The notes: generated by a model from the sequence alone, not told the origin. A stretch of DNA of 64,000 nucleotides from Sphingobium lactosutens DS20 (GCF_000445105.1 NZ_ATDP01000089.1:62001-126000); one strand, 5' to 3'; shown: positions 25,205 through 32,850, numbered from the stretch's first letter. Numbers and translations: made by a program.

Positions 25205-25483
25205 ATGCCGCTCCCTTCGTTGCACGACCTCGCCCCCTTCGCCGATCTCTCCGCGCTCTGCGCAGCGATCATGGCCAGTCCCGCCATCCGGGATATGCTT
25301 TCGCCGCCGTTTCCTGCGGCCCATGTTCCGGAAATCCCGGCCGGGATCACCTGCGGCGAGATCATCGCTGCCATTTACGACCTGCTCGAGGGCACGCCCT
25401 TTGCCCCGTATGCCGCCGAAATCGTCGGAGCCGTCCTGACGCGCTCGATCGCCTTCGCCAGCATCCGGGCGAACCTGCACTGA
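25205..25483 (+). CDS. Stand-alone N-terminal domain of the neighbouring DUF2493 proteins
   Basis: A 92-residue protein (MPLPSLHDLAPFADLSALCA). It matches the N-terminal part of the two DUF2493 proteins downstream: PFADLSALCAAIMASP against RFADLPALFAEITATP, and EIIAAIYDLLEGTPFAPYAA against the GIIATIFDLLTDTRLDALAP segment of the 25555 protein. It therefore seems to be the helical module without the SLOG domain. GAGGAGGC precedes the ATG. It has its own terminator downstream. It could regulate or pair with the longer proteins. Confidence 0.65.
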   Translation: MPLPSLHDLAPFADLSALCAAIMASPAIRDMLSPPFPAAHVPEIPAGITCGEIIAAIYDLLEGTPFAPYAAEIVGAVLTRSIAFASIRANLH

Positions 25484-25494
25484 TCCGACAACAT

Positions 25495-25530
25495 GGGGGC
25501 GGGACGCCAAGGCGTCCGCGCCCCTTTTTC
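25495..25530 (+). terminator. Intrinsic terminator after the 25205 gene
   Basis: GGGGGCGGGACGC (from 25495) pairs with GCGTCCGCGCCCC (25512-25524) apart from one bulged base, followed by TTTTTC. It is 11 bases after the stop and about 20 bases before the ribosome site of the next gene. Confidence 0.8.
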
Positions 25531-25554
25531 TTTTCATATCCACGGAGAACTTCC

Positions 25555-26565
25555 ATGACCCGAGAACATTCGCGCAGCATCGGCCGCTTCGCAGACCTTC
25601 CGGCGCTGTTCGCCGAGATAACGGCGACGCCGGAATTCAAGCGCGCCTTTGGCGATCCTATCCCGCTTTCGATCATCAGCCCGGGAGACGAACCGGGCGA
25701 ACATGACATGCCCGAGCCGCTCCACGCGCAAGCCGATTGTGCCGGCATTATCGCGACGATCTTCGATCTGCTGACCGATACCCGGCTCGATGCGCTTGCG
25801 CCCGAGATTACATGGGGCATGGTCAACAGCTTCCACTTCGTCGCCGGCAAGCTCGAGCGACAGGAGGATGCGCTGGCCGACGAGTTGCGCGACATGATGC
25901 GCCGTACCGATCCTTCCGAGGTGTTCAACACCGAACTGGAGGAGAAGCAGCTGCTGTGCCAGTCGCTGAGCGAACAGCGCGAGGCGGTCGAGTGCATGCG
26001 CGACTATGCCGCCGACACTTTTCGAGTGCTTTCGGGCCGCCCATGGTCGCCCGCTCGCGGCTCGCGCGTATCGAAGGTCGCGACCGCCACGCAGGTATCG
26101 ATACAGGATTTCCTGCGCGCCCGCGAACTGGTCGAACGCGAGCGCTACCGCCCGCGTGGTCCGATCGTTGTCGCCTCTGGCCATGCCGAATGGCATGACT
26201 GGCAGCAGCTCTGGGACCGGCTCGATACCATCCTCGAGCGCATTCCGCACATGACGCTGGTGACGACCGCGCAGCGCAAGGGCTTCGATGCGATCGTGGC
26301 CTCATGGGCGGGCAACCGCGAGGTCCAGCTCGTGACCTATTCGCTGACGGGCTCGGGACGCGGTGCGCCCTTCGCGCGCAACCGCAAGCTGGTGGATCTC
26401 AAACCCGTCGAAGCCTTGCTGGGGGAGGGATCGGGCATTCAGGCGAACCTCTATCAGGCACTGCGCAAGGCAGGTGTCCCTATCCATGCCTTCCGCAAGG
26501 CGGATCAGGCTCCGGCCGAGAAGATCGCTCCGCCAGTGCGGGGCCGGCTCCGTCGGGCGGCATAA
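25555..26565 (+). CDS. DUF2493 (SLOG/YpsA-like) protein, copy 1
   Basis: A 336-residue protein. Residues ~1-165 are the helical module shared with the genes at 25205 and 27369 (RFADLPALFAEITATPEFKR, ITWGMVNSFHFVAGKLERQE, ECMRDYAADTFRVLSGRPWS). Residues ~195-325 are a DUF2493 domain: PIVVASGHAEWHDWQQLWDR, TLVTTAQRKGFDAIVASWA and LGEGSGIQANLYQALRKAGV. DUF2493 belongs to the SLOG superfamily of Rossmann-like nucleotide-binding domains, some of which sense signals in phage-defence and conflict systems. ATG 25555 follows GGAGAAC. A terminator follows at 26592. Confidence 0.8.
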   Translation: MTREHSRSIGRFADLPALFAEITATPEFKRAFGDPIPLSIISPGDEPGEHDMPEPLHAQADCAGIIATIFDLLTDTRLDALAPEITWGMVNSFHFVAGKLERQEDALADELRDMMRRTDPSEVFNTELEEKQLLCQSLSEQREAVECMRDYAADTFRVLSGRPWSPARGSRVSKVATATQVSIQDFLRARELVERERYRPRGPIVVASGHAEWHDWQQLWDRLDTILERIPHMTLVTTAQRKGFDAIVASWAGNREVQLVTYSLTGSGRGAPFARNRKLVDLKPVEALLGEGSGIQANLYQALRKAGVPIHAFRKADQAPAEKIAPPVRGRLRRAA

Positions 26566-26591
26566 GAGCCGCGAGGTTCATTCATCCTGTC

Positions 26592-26620
26592 GGGGACGGC
26601 GCTTCGCGCTGTCCCCATTT
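26592..26620 (+). terminator. Intrinsic terminator after DUF2493 copy 1
   Basis: GGGGACGGCGC (26592-26602) and GCGCTGTCCCC (26606-26616) form an 11-pair stem (one G-T pair) with a TTC loop, followed by ATTTTC. It lies 26 bases after the stop codon. Confidence 0.8.
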
Positions 26621-26635
26621 TCATGGGGACGTGTC

Positions 26636-27268
26636 ATGGCGATACCCGATCACCACCAAGCCAATTTTCAAACATTGCTGCATGCAGCCTTGAGCGGCGA
26701 TCTCGCCCTGCTGGAATGCGCCGATGCGGCTTCGGGTGAACCGCGCTTTGTCGTGTGCGCCGTCGGCCGGAGCGGGGAGGCGTATCTGTTCACGCCGTCT
26801 GGGCACTTGCATGAGGGCGATCCCTTCGCCGCCTATGTCCCGCCGGCAGCCCGAGCAGGGCGCGTGCCCTCCATCGGGCAGAAGGGAGATGCGGGCATCA
26901 CGAGCAAGCTCGCAATACCCTTCCATTCCCATCATCGTCATGGAAGCGTCGGTGGCGTCAAGGACGGCGGAGCCCCACCATTTTGCTGTGCAAAATCGTT
27001 GCCCCCACCGCCGCTTCGCGGCCGCGTGCCGCGGTCCGTGACCCCGGCCCTCACCGTCCATGGATTTGAGGGAGGCGCCTGGAGGCACCCATTTGCGAAT
27101 CAGGGGCATCGAGCCCCAGATTCGCAAAGCCTCTTCTCTCTCTCAAGAATTCCAATGGTGGCACGGGACCGCGTCGGCCTCAAGGACGACGGGGCCCCAC
27201 CATTTTTCCGGGCGGGTCGGGCGTTGCGCCTGGCCTGCTATGATGGTCGCCGCCCAAAAAAATCGTGA
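26636..27268 (+). CDS. DUF6117 family protein with run-on C-terminus
   Basis: The first ~85 residues match DUF6117: MAIPDHHQANFQTLLHAALS, LALLECADAASGEPRFVVCA, YLFTPSGHLHEGDPFAAYVP. The family is short and common on alphaproteobacterial plasmids, role unknown. The frame then stays open for about 125 more codons through sequence that looks non-coding: Pro/Arg/His-rich, spanning a duplicated DNA segment. The real product may end near 26880, the frame having lost its stop. ATG 26636 has a weak ribosome site (GGGGACGTGTC). Confidence 0.6.
   Translation: MAIPDHHQANFQTLLHAALSGDLALLECADAASGEPRFVVCAVGRSGEAYLFTPSGHLHEGDPFAAYVPPAARAGRVPSIGQKGDAGITSKLAIPFHSHHRHGSVGGVKDGGAPPFCCAKSLPPPPLRGRVPRSVTPALTVHGFEGGAWRHPFANQGHRAPDSQSLFSLSRIPMVARDRVGLKDDGAPPFFRAGRALRLACYDGRRPKKS
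26954..27048 (+). repeat. Composite spacer repeat, copy 1
   Basis: Unit A (26954-26985, GGCGTCAAGGACGGCGGAGC and on to CCACCATTTTGC) and unit B (from 26994, AATCGTTGCCCCCACCGCC to about 27048, GTGACCCCGGC), separated by eight bases. Both units recur at 27176-27314 in the same order and orientation with a wider gap. Unit A is identical at about 25 of 28 bases. Confidence 0.7.
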
Positions 27269-27314
27269 CCCCCATCGCCGGCTACGCCGGTCGCTCCGCG
27301 ATCCTTGACCCCGC
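27176..27314 (+). repeat. Composite spacer repeat, copy 2
   Basis: Unit A copy (27176-27207, GGCCTCAAGGACGACGGGGC, then CCACCATTTTT) and unit B copy (27261-27314, AATCGTGACCCCCATCGCC to TTGACCCCGCC). The spacer between units is about 53 bases here instead of eight. Unit B contains a small hairpin in each copy (GCCGCTTCGCGGC and GCCGGCTACGCCGGT) with different stems, so base pairing appears kept while sequence changed. Confidence 0.7.
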
Positions 27315-27368
27315 CGCTCGGAGCCCGTGCCGAGGGGGGAACCTCTTTCGTTTTAACAGGAGGTTCCA

Positions 27369-28349
27369 ATGACGACTATCAACCGCTCCGTCCGCCCGTT
27401 CTGCGACATCGCCGAATTCATCGCACAGGAAACAGCGGCCACCGCCGACGACTTCCACGCCGCCTTCGCCTCCAATCTTGAGGGCATCCGCATCGGGCGC
27501 GATGAGGAGGAGATGGCGACCGACATGCCCGATCCGAGGGAAGCGCAACTCGCCGTCGAACTCATTGTCACGACACTCTTCGACGTGCTGCGGGACAGCC
27601 GGTTGCAGCCCGCCGCCGAGCGCCTCGCATGGGGCATCGTCAACAGTTTCCATCATGTCGCCCAGCAATGGGAGGGTCAGGCCGACAAGGCGACCCGCGA
27701 TGTTCAGGACCTGCTGCGGTGCGCCGACGGCAGCGAGATCCACGGCGTCGAACTCGAGCAGGCACGCGACACTCTGGAATTTCTCGACGAAGCCACCGAC
27801 GCCCTGCGGTGCATGCGCGATCATGCCGCCGACGTCTTCCACACCGAAACCGGCCGGCCGTGGTCCGCGCCGAAGGGGTCGCTGGTGTCGAGCAAGCGCA
27901 CCGCCTCCGTCATAGCGGCCACCGATTTCCTTGCCGCCCGCCGCCAGCGCCGGACCGATGCACACAACCCGCAAGGGCCCATCGTGATCTTCTCAGGGGG
28001 AGCGGACACGTGGTTCGATGACCGCCTTATCTGGGCGAAACTCGACGAAGCGAAAGCGAGAAACCCGATGATGCTGCTGGCGACCACCGCACAGGATAAG
28101 GGGTGCGACGCCATGGCCGCAGCGTGGGCAGCCTCCCGCAAGGTGAAGCTCGTCACTTTCCGCCTCAGTGCAAAGCTGGGCAAGCGGGCTGGGTTCGTGC
28201 GCAACGAGCAGATGGTCGGGCTGCGGCCCGTCGAGGCGCTGGTCTGCGAAGGGTCGGGACTGCAATCCCACCTCGCGCGTCTCGTGAAGGAGAAGCGTAT
28301 CCCGGCGCGGTTCGTCAGGCTCAGCGATCAGGGATGGGAGGCGCAGTGA
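27369..28349 (+). CDS. DUF2493 (SLOG/YpsA-like) protein, copy 2
   Basis: A 326-residue paralogue of the gene at 25555. The helical module (about 1-175) includes LAWGIVNSFHHVAQQWEGQA and ALRCMRDHAADVFHTETGRP. The DUF2493 domain (about 200-325) carries GPIVIFSGGADTWFDDRLIW, MLLATTAQDKGCDAMAAAWA, KLVTFRLSAKLGKRAGFVRN and LVCEGSGLQSHLARLVKEKR. The conserved order of short motifs fits nucleotide binding by the SLOG fold. AGGAGGTTCCA precedes ATG 27369. The two copies have diverged strongly, so the duplication is old. Confidence 0.8.
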   Translation: MTTINRSVRPFCDIAEFIAQETAATADDFHAAFASNLEGIRIGRDEEEMATDMPDPREAQLAVELIVTTLFDVLRDSRLQPAAERLAWGIVNSFHHVAQQWEGQADKATRDVQDLLRCADGSEIHGVELEQARDTLEFLDEATDALRCMRDHAADVFHTETGRPWSAPKGSLVSSKRTASVIAATDFLAARRQRRTDAHNPQGPIVIFSGGADTWFDDRLIWAKLDEAKARNPMMLLATTAQDKGCDAMAAAWAASRKVKLVTFRLSAKLGKRAGFVRNEQMVGLRPVEALVCEGSGLQSHLARLVKEKRIPARFVRLSDQGWEAQ

Positions 28350-28359
28350 GCGTCCCCAA

Positions 28360-28402
28360 GAGGATCGGTCCGGTTCACCGGGCCGGTCCTCCTTTCTTTT
28401 TC
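28360..28402 (+). terminator. Intrinsic terminator after DUF2493 copy 2
   Basis: GAGGATCGGTCCG (from 28360) pairs with CGGGCCGGTCCTC (28379-28391), with two G-T pairs and a short loop, followed by CTTTCTTTTTC. It begins 10 bases after the stop codon. Confidence 0.8.
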
Positions 28403-28427
28403 GAGCGTAGCACTCGCCCCCGCTCAG

Positions 28428-28533
28428 GGACCCGCAGGCGGGTCCGTCGCGAGGCCGATGCGGAACCGCCAGGGCGGTCCCGGCCTCCTGCGCGCGGCTT
28501 CGCCGTGCTCGTCGCAGGGACACCCTTCGGGTG
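28428..28533 (+). repeat. Cluster of four hairpins in a gene-free spacer
   Basis: Between the terminator and the next gene (28403-28630) no coding sequence is seen, but four dyads follow each other: GGACCCGC-AG-GCGGGTCC (28428-28445); ACCGCC-AG-GGCGGT (28465-28478) nested inside GAGGCCG/CGGCCTC (28451-28487); GCGCGGC-TTC-GCCGTGC (28492-28508); CACCC-TTC-GGGTG (28521-28533). The first two are perfect with two-base loops. Possible roles are structured RNA, a transfer or recombination site, or protein-binding dyads. Confidence 0.6.
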
Positions 28534-28630
28534 CGGTTTTGGCGGCGTCGGTTGAGGCGGCAAGGTCCGGTTCCGCCGCATAGAGGAGAGGAGGGCAGGG
28601 ACGATTGGTTCATTCGAGGAGATTACAGCC

Positions 28631-29143
28631 ATGTCCGACCATATCCTTCCATCATCCACCAACCCGGCGGTCTTCATTTCAGGATCGCTGTCCATTACCG
28701 CGCTTCCCGAACCTGTAATCGAGCGTATCGGCGGTATCATTGAGCGCGCGCTTCCTGTCCTGATCGGGGATGCGCGCGGTGCGGACCGTGCCGTCCAGCG
28801 CTTCCTTTCCGATCGCAATATCGATGCCGTCATGGTCTATTGTTCGGGCGATGGACCGCGCAATAACCTCGGAAAATGGCCCACCCGAAACATCCCGTGT
28901 TCCGGAGCGAAGGGCACCGCCGCCTTTCACACGCCCAAGGACAAGGCAATGGCGCAAGATGCGTCCTGCGGGTTCGTGATTTGGGACGGTCGCAGCCGGG
29001 GAAGCCTCGCCAATATCCACCGATTGGCAGCGCGCCGGTGCTTCATTCTCATCTGGTTTGGACCCGAAGAGCGGTTCGTCACGCTCCGATCGGATTCCGA
29101 CAGGGACAGCTTTCTCGAGGCGCATCCCTGCCGGAACCTCTGA
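28631..29143 (+). CDS. SLOG-type nucleotide-binding protein
   Basis: A 170-residue protein with a Rossmann-like pattern: FISGSLSITALPEPVIERIG, ALPVLIGDARGADRAVQRFL, DAVMVYCSGDGPRNNLGKWP, KDKAMAQDASCGFVIWDGRS, then RGSLANIHRLAARRCFILIW. The G-D-A-R-G-A-D motif and the final W-D-G-x-S-R-G-S loop are typical of SLOG/DUF2493-like proteins, here without the extra helical module. GAGGAGATTACAGCC precedes the ATG. Its nucleotide ligand and role are unknown; it is the third SLOG-like gene in 4 kb. Confidence 0.65.
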   Translation: MSDHILPSSTNPAVFISGSLSITALPEPVIERIGGIIERALPVLIGDARGADRAVQRFLSDRNIDAVMVYCSGDGPRNNLGKWPTRNIPCSGAKGTAAFHTPKDKAMAQDASCGFVIWDGRSRGSLANIHRLAARRCFILIWFGPEERFVTLRSDSDRDSFLEAHPCRNL

Positions 29144-29158
29144 TTGCCTGCGGCGCGA

Positions 29159-29401
29159 TCAGGTCGCTGCCGGCAATCCCTTGAGCGCCGACAGCGCAAC
29201 ACTGCCACCTACCCGGATCGCCTGTGTCAGAAGCTCTCGGAAGTCCCTTTCCGTCAGCTTCTCCACCGGCACCTCCGCTATCATCGCGGCATATTTGCCG
29301 CGCAGGGAACGGCGCGCGCTTTCCAGTTCATCGTTCATCTTGCGCTGACGCGTTTCCAGATCGGCGAGCCGATCCCTTTCCGTCATCTTCGGCATTTCCA
29401 T
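29159..29401 (-). CDS. Small coiled-coil protein (DUF6437/TraD-like)
   Basis: An 80-residue protein. Residues ~5-45 are a charged helix likely to form a coiled coil (ERDRLADLETRQRKMNDELE), followed by AAMIAEVPVEKLTERDFREL and a hydrophobic end. The layout resembles small plasmid proteins of the DUF6437 or TraD type that accompany transfer genes, but the match is loose. GGAAGGACG precedes ATG 29401. It runs opposite to its neighbours and ends 16 bases after the SLOG gene. Confidence 0.5.
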   Translation of the reverse strand: MEMPKMTERDRLADLETRQRKMNDELESARRSLRGKYAAMIAEVPVEKLTERDFRELLTQAIRVGGSVALSALKGLPAAT

Positions 29402-29593
29402 CGTCCTTCCCCGATGGCCTGCCCGTCACCTGTAACTGTGCCACATCGACGGACCAGCGCAAGCGGGAATTGCCGCTTCCTACGGAACCGGCGGGGCGTC
29501 GCGCCTGGCCGCTCCTGTCGATCCTTCACTGACCCATCCCATCCATCGGCCTGCGGTGCCTGTCGCCTGCGGCCCCCTTTCAAGGAGGCTTCC

Positions 29594-29941
29594 ATGCTTG
29601 CCATCGGACCTGATTTCGATCGTTTCGTCGAAACCCATGAACCCCATTATTTCCATGCGCAGGCGAGGGGTTTCGCGCTCATTCGCAAGATCGAACGACA
29701 CCTCAAAAGCGCCAATTCCTACGCTGGCCGATATTATGGCTACACCGATCACGAAACCGGCGATGTCGTGATCACCGGCGAATGTGACGAGGAATATGAA
29801 GCCGAATGGAGCAAGGCTTGCGACCTCGCCCGCATGGCCGCTCGCTCCAATGCGTATTGGATTATTCGGGCGCAGAGCCGGGACGACGAGGCGGCCATGC
29901 TCATCCATGAAGCGTACGCACAAGCCGCCCGGCAGGGCTGA
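29594..29941 (+). CDS. Small hypothetical protein
   Basis: A 115-residue protein (MLAIGPDFDRFVETHEPHYF) with the strong site AAGGAGGCTTCC. The body is helical with an acidic centre (TDHETGDVVITGECDEEYEA) and ends RDDEAAMLIHEAYAQAARQG. No motif recognised. A strong terminator follows, so it is probably the last backbone gene of this block. The frame is open upstream to 29144, but that part is not coding-like. Confidence 0.65.
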   Translation: MLAIGPDFDRFVETHEPHYFHAQARGFALIRKIERHLKSANSYAGRYYGYTDHETGDVVITGECDEEYEAEWSKACDLARMAARSNAYWIIRAQSRDDEAAMLIHEAYAQAARQG

Positions 29942-29951
29942 CCACATTCCC

Positions 29952-29986
29952 GGGATCGGGCCTGACGCCCGGTCCCCTTTTTTTTA
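29952..29986 (+). terminator. Intrinsic terminator closing the backbone block
   Basis: GGGATCGGGC (29952-29961) pairs with GCCCGGTCCC (29967-29976), one G-T pair and a five-base loop, followed by a run of nine T. It begins 11 bases after the stop codon. Confidence 0.9.
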
Positions 29987-30404
29987 TTTGGGGAGACCCC
30001 ACCCATTATCGACATCCCTCAGACCATCAAGCCGATTTCCTCGGTAAATCTGCAGCAAGAGTGCCCCGCGCCTTCCGGTGCGAGGCTGCGCAGCGCGAGC
30101 GCGCTGCGTAAGGCGGGACGCACGGCGCAAGGCCGTTTTGTAATGGACCCTACGCACGGGTGCTGCGAGCAGATTTTGCTTTAAGATCAGATGGGTGATG
30201 CGTACAACCAGTCGTACGCGATACCTGTCAATCGTAGTACACAGAACACCAAGCAGCACTTCTCACTTCTAATGCGTTGAGATCGAATATATTATCATGT
30301 GGTACGCGCCACACTGCGCAATCTGTAAGTGATGCGCACTCTTCTGGATACTGGCGGGTCGAACCGCCCCATGGTTCATTCTTTTGCAAAGAGGACAGCC
30401 TGTC
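29987..30404. other. Gene-free stretch with perfect palindrome
   Basis: About 420 bases without a supported gene. It contains CGCAGCGCG-AG-CGCGCTGCG (30089-30108), nine-base arms. A GGGGAGACCCCACCC leader identical in style to the ribosome sites of this block precedes ATT (not ATG) at 30004, and the frame after it is open for about 60 codons (IDIPQTIKPISSVNLQQECP), possibly a gene that has lost its start codon. The composition becomes more AT-rich after 30190, which marks a change of origin. Confidence 0.4.
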
Positions 30405-30730
30405 ATGGCGGAGTTGAACGAAGAGTATTTCGCGAATCTTCGCCACGCAGTCGTGAAAGGGATTTGCGAAGTATCTGCAACTCGCTAGGAAACTCATCGG
30501 CAGGGAGGGGCGATACTCTTTACATCGGGACAGCGAAGGTCTGTCAGATGCTCACCCTCCTCCTGGCGGAATTCCTCGAGGGCATTCCGGGTCTCGACAC
30601 GCGTGGCGATGTGCGGCGCATCTCGGACACCGTCGCCAAGAAAATCAGGGTAGGAATCGCCGAAATTCGGCGACATCGAGAGGATACGGGCGGAACGGCT
30701 CTGCCTTCGGTCATCATCAGGAGCAACTGA
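30405..30730 (+). pseudogene. Hypothetical gene with one frameshift
   Basis: ATG 30405 (AGAGGAC upstream) starts MAELNEEYFANLRHAVVKGI and reaches a stop at 30486. The neighbouring frame continues with GDTLYIGTAKVCQMLTLLLA, EFLEGIPGLDTRGDVRRISD and TVAKKIRVGIAEIRRHRE to the stop at 30730. One lost base near 30480 explains both halves, giving a helical protein of about 108 residues. No family recognised. The break is of the same single-base kind seen in several other genes here. Confidence 0.45.
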
Positions 30731-30825
30731 TCAAAACTGTCCTTTCCCATCATCTATTTCCGCGCATAGACTGCCAGTTCGCCATTCGTCAGATAATCGA
30801 TAGCGCTGCATTGCGTGCGTCAACG

Positions 30826-31485
30826 TCATGGAAAAATGACATGGTGGATAAGAATTTCCCTCCCGACCGGCCATGCTATTGTCGATGGGGTACTGGCCTC
30901 GTTTGGACCGAGATGACAAACGGGAAGCCAGGCTAGAGCTTGGCCTGTAGCCCGTTTTCCGGTGCGCTCGATCCTGCGCCGGAAGGTTTCTGCGATGCCG
31001 GCGTGGACATCGCGAACATCATGCGGCGCGTCGGAGATGCGGGACGGATCGCCGCCGATCTCACTCCCATGTTCCGCAAGCCATTGCAGCACGGCCCAAC
31101 AATCGTCGAGGCTGGCAGGATATGGGGCTTCCGGCGCACAACGATATTCTACGGAGACGAAAAGGCTTCGGGCCTCTTCGGCCAGGAAGCGGCACAACCC
31201 GTCAGTCGTATCGACGTCGCCGATGCAGAAACCGCCGCCGTGAATGAACAGCGTCAGCGGAAGCGGGCCGTCACCCTGGGGCATATAGATACGAACGCTA
31301 ACCGAACCCGCTGGACCGGGAATGGTGCGGTCTTCGATGCCTCGCAGCCCGTCCGACCCGATCTCCGGCTTGGGGATGCTGAAGAGCGCGCGCAGCTCGG
31401 CTGCCGTCACGGTGTCATAGTCGATCACGGGCGCGCTCGCATTGTAGCCGGCGAGGAATGCGGCGGTCTGAGGATGGAGGGCCAT
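30826..31485 (-). pseudogene. Alpha/beta hydrolase (esterase/lipase type), 3' part lost
   Basis: The first ~150 residues match hormone-sensitive-lipase-type esterases: RIYMPQGDGPLPLTLFIHGG with the oxyanion motif HGGG, VSVEYRCAPEAPYPASLDDC and GGDPSRI. The next residues should be the nucleophile motif G-D-S-A-G, but at about 31036 the sequence becomes unrelated (SDAPHDVRDVHAGIAET) and runs to a stop at 30826. Nucleophile, acid and His are all missing, so it cannot be active. The start ATG 31485 has GGGAGGG upstream. Confidence 0.7.
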
Positions 31486-31486
31486 A

Positions 31487-31742
31487 TCAATGCCCTCCCA
31501 CCGCGACGACATTGAGACCCATCGCCTTGGCATACTGCACGGCAAGATGGCCGAGACCTCCGATGCCGGAGATCACCACCCAGTCGCTTGGCTTGGTGTC
31601 GGTTACCTTGAGGCCCTTGTAGACGGTGACGCCAGCACACAGGATCGGCGCAATGTCGACGAACGAAACGTTGTCGAGCAGATGCCCCACATAATTGGGA
31701 TCGTCGAGAACATATTCGGCAGAGCTGCCGGAATAAGGAAAT
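31487..31742 (-). pseudogene. Internal fragment of a zinc alcohol dehydrogenase
   Basis: About 84 residues from the middle of an AdhP-like alcohol dehydrogenase: [36 protein letters not shown] and [20 protein letters not shown], the last being the GxGGxG cofactor motif. The N-terminal catalytic zinc domain is absent upstream of 31742, and the reading ends V-V-A-V-G-G-H-stop exactly where the esterase ribosome site begins. It is a deletion or recombination joint between two genes. Confidence 0.7.
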
Positions 31743-31785
31743 TATTTTAAACGGTCCCATTTGTGCGCGGTTTTGGCGCATCGCA

Positions 31786-32787
31786 TCAAGATGATGCGGG
31801 GCGGCTACCGCGCGCTGTTGCATTGTCCGGCGGATCGCTTCCGATCACCTCGATTCTGTTTCGTCCCTTTTCCTTCGCTTCATAGAGCGCCTTGTCCGCT
31901 TCTCGCAGAAGCAATTCATAGACTGCGTTTGGTTCACGATCTCGCTGCACGGTATCGGTACAGGCTATCCCGACACTGACACTCAATCGCCCTAGTGGGC
32001 TTGCGCCGTGCTCTATGGCAAGATCACGAACTGCGTTCGTCATTGCGGCGAGAACATGTTTCGCGCCCGCAAGAGGCGTATTAGGCAAAACAATTACAAA
32101 CTCCTCTCCCCCGTAACGCGCAGCCCAGTCGCCCGGCCGACGGATTGATGACTTTATCGCGGCACCTACCGCCTGCAAGGCAGCGTCGCCGATAATGTGG
32201 CCATAACGATCATTGTAAGGTTTGAACCAATCCACATCTATCATCGCCAGAGACAGGGACTGTACGCCCCGACGGCATCTACGAGTTTCAAGTTCCAGCG
32301 CCTTTCGCAGTCCGTAGCGGTTGAGAAGGCCAGTCAGGGGATCGGTTTCGGCCTGAGCTTGGATTTTCTCGTACGCCATCGCGAGCTTCTCGTTTGACGA
32401 CGCCAGTTCCGCCTCGAGGTTCTTCTGCTCCGTGATATCGACAAGCGCTACGGAAAGCAGTTTCGTAGAGCCTCGGGGGCCCCAGGGGAGCATATTCAAC
32501 GATGCAAGCCAGGTTCTTCCACCCAAAGAAACCTCGTGATCGGGAATGGTCTCACCCCTGTCCAAAAGGAGATAATTTTTCTGGGCCAGGTCAATCCACT
32601 CGGGCGGCGCAAATTCTTTCATCTCCCTGCCTTTGAGAGTGTTCAGAGGCGCGCCGATGGTAGCCGCAAATTTCTCATTTGCGATTACAAACCGTAGGTT
32701 TTTGTCCAATAGGCAGGTAGCCACCGGAATGGACAAAAATACTTTTCGCATTTCATTAAGTCGTAGGCCTGTGAACATAATAATCAT
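31786..32787 (-). CDS. PAS-GGDEF diguanylate cyclase
   Basis: A 333-residue soluble protein. Residues ~15-125 form a PAS sensor (FLSIPVATCLLDKNLRFVIA, then LASLNMLPWG and VALVDITEQKNLEAE). A short helix leads to the GGDEF domain: DPLTGLLNRYGLRKALELET, MIDVDWFKPYNDRYGHIIGD and the active-site motif ARYGGEEFVIVLPNT. The inhibitory I-site RPGD lies five residues before GGEEF, so product feedback by c-di-GMP is expected. It would make c-di-GMP in response to a signal bound by PAS. No EAL domain. It sits between gene fragments and appears intact. Confidence 0.88.
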   Translation of the reverse strand: MIIMFTGLRLNEMRKVFLSIPVATCLLDKNLRFVIANEKFAATIGAPLNTLKGREMKEFAPPEWIDLAQKNYLLLDRGETIPDHEVSLGGRTWLASLNMLPWGPRGSTKLLSVALVDITEQKNLEAELASSNEKLAMAYEKIQAQAETDPLTGLLNRYGLRKALELETRRCRRGVQSLSLAMIDVDWFKPYNDRYGHIIGDAALQAVGAAIKSSIRRPGDWAARYGGEEFVIVLPNTPLAGAKHVLAAMTNAVRDLAIEHGASPLGRLSVSVGIACTDTVQRDREPNAVYELLLREADKALYEAKEKGRNRIEVIGSDPPDNATARGSRPASS

Positions 32788-32850
32788 GTCACCAAAATGT
32801 ATTGATATTCCGTAGAGAAATTCAACGATAAACCTAGTATAGCTATCGTC

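Noticed and set aside
28428..28533. CRISPR-like array
   Set aside because: The hairpins differ in sequence and spacing, with no repeat-spacer pattern and no cas genes in the window.
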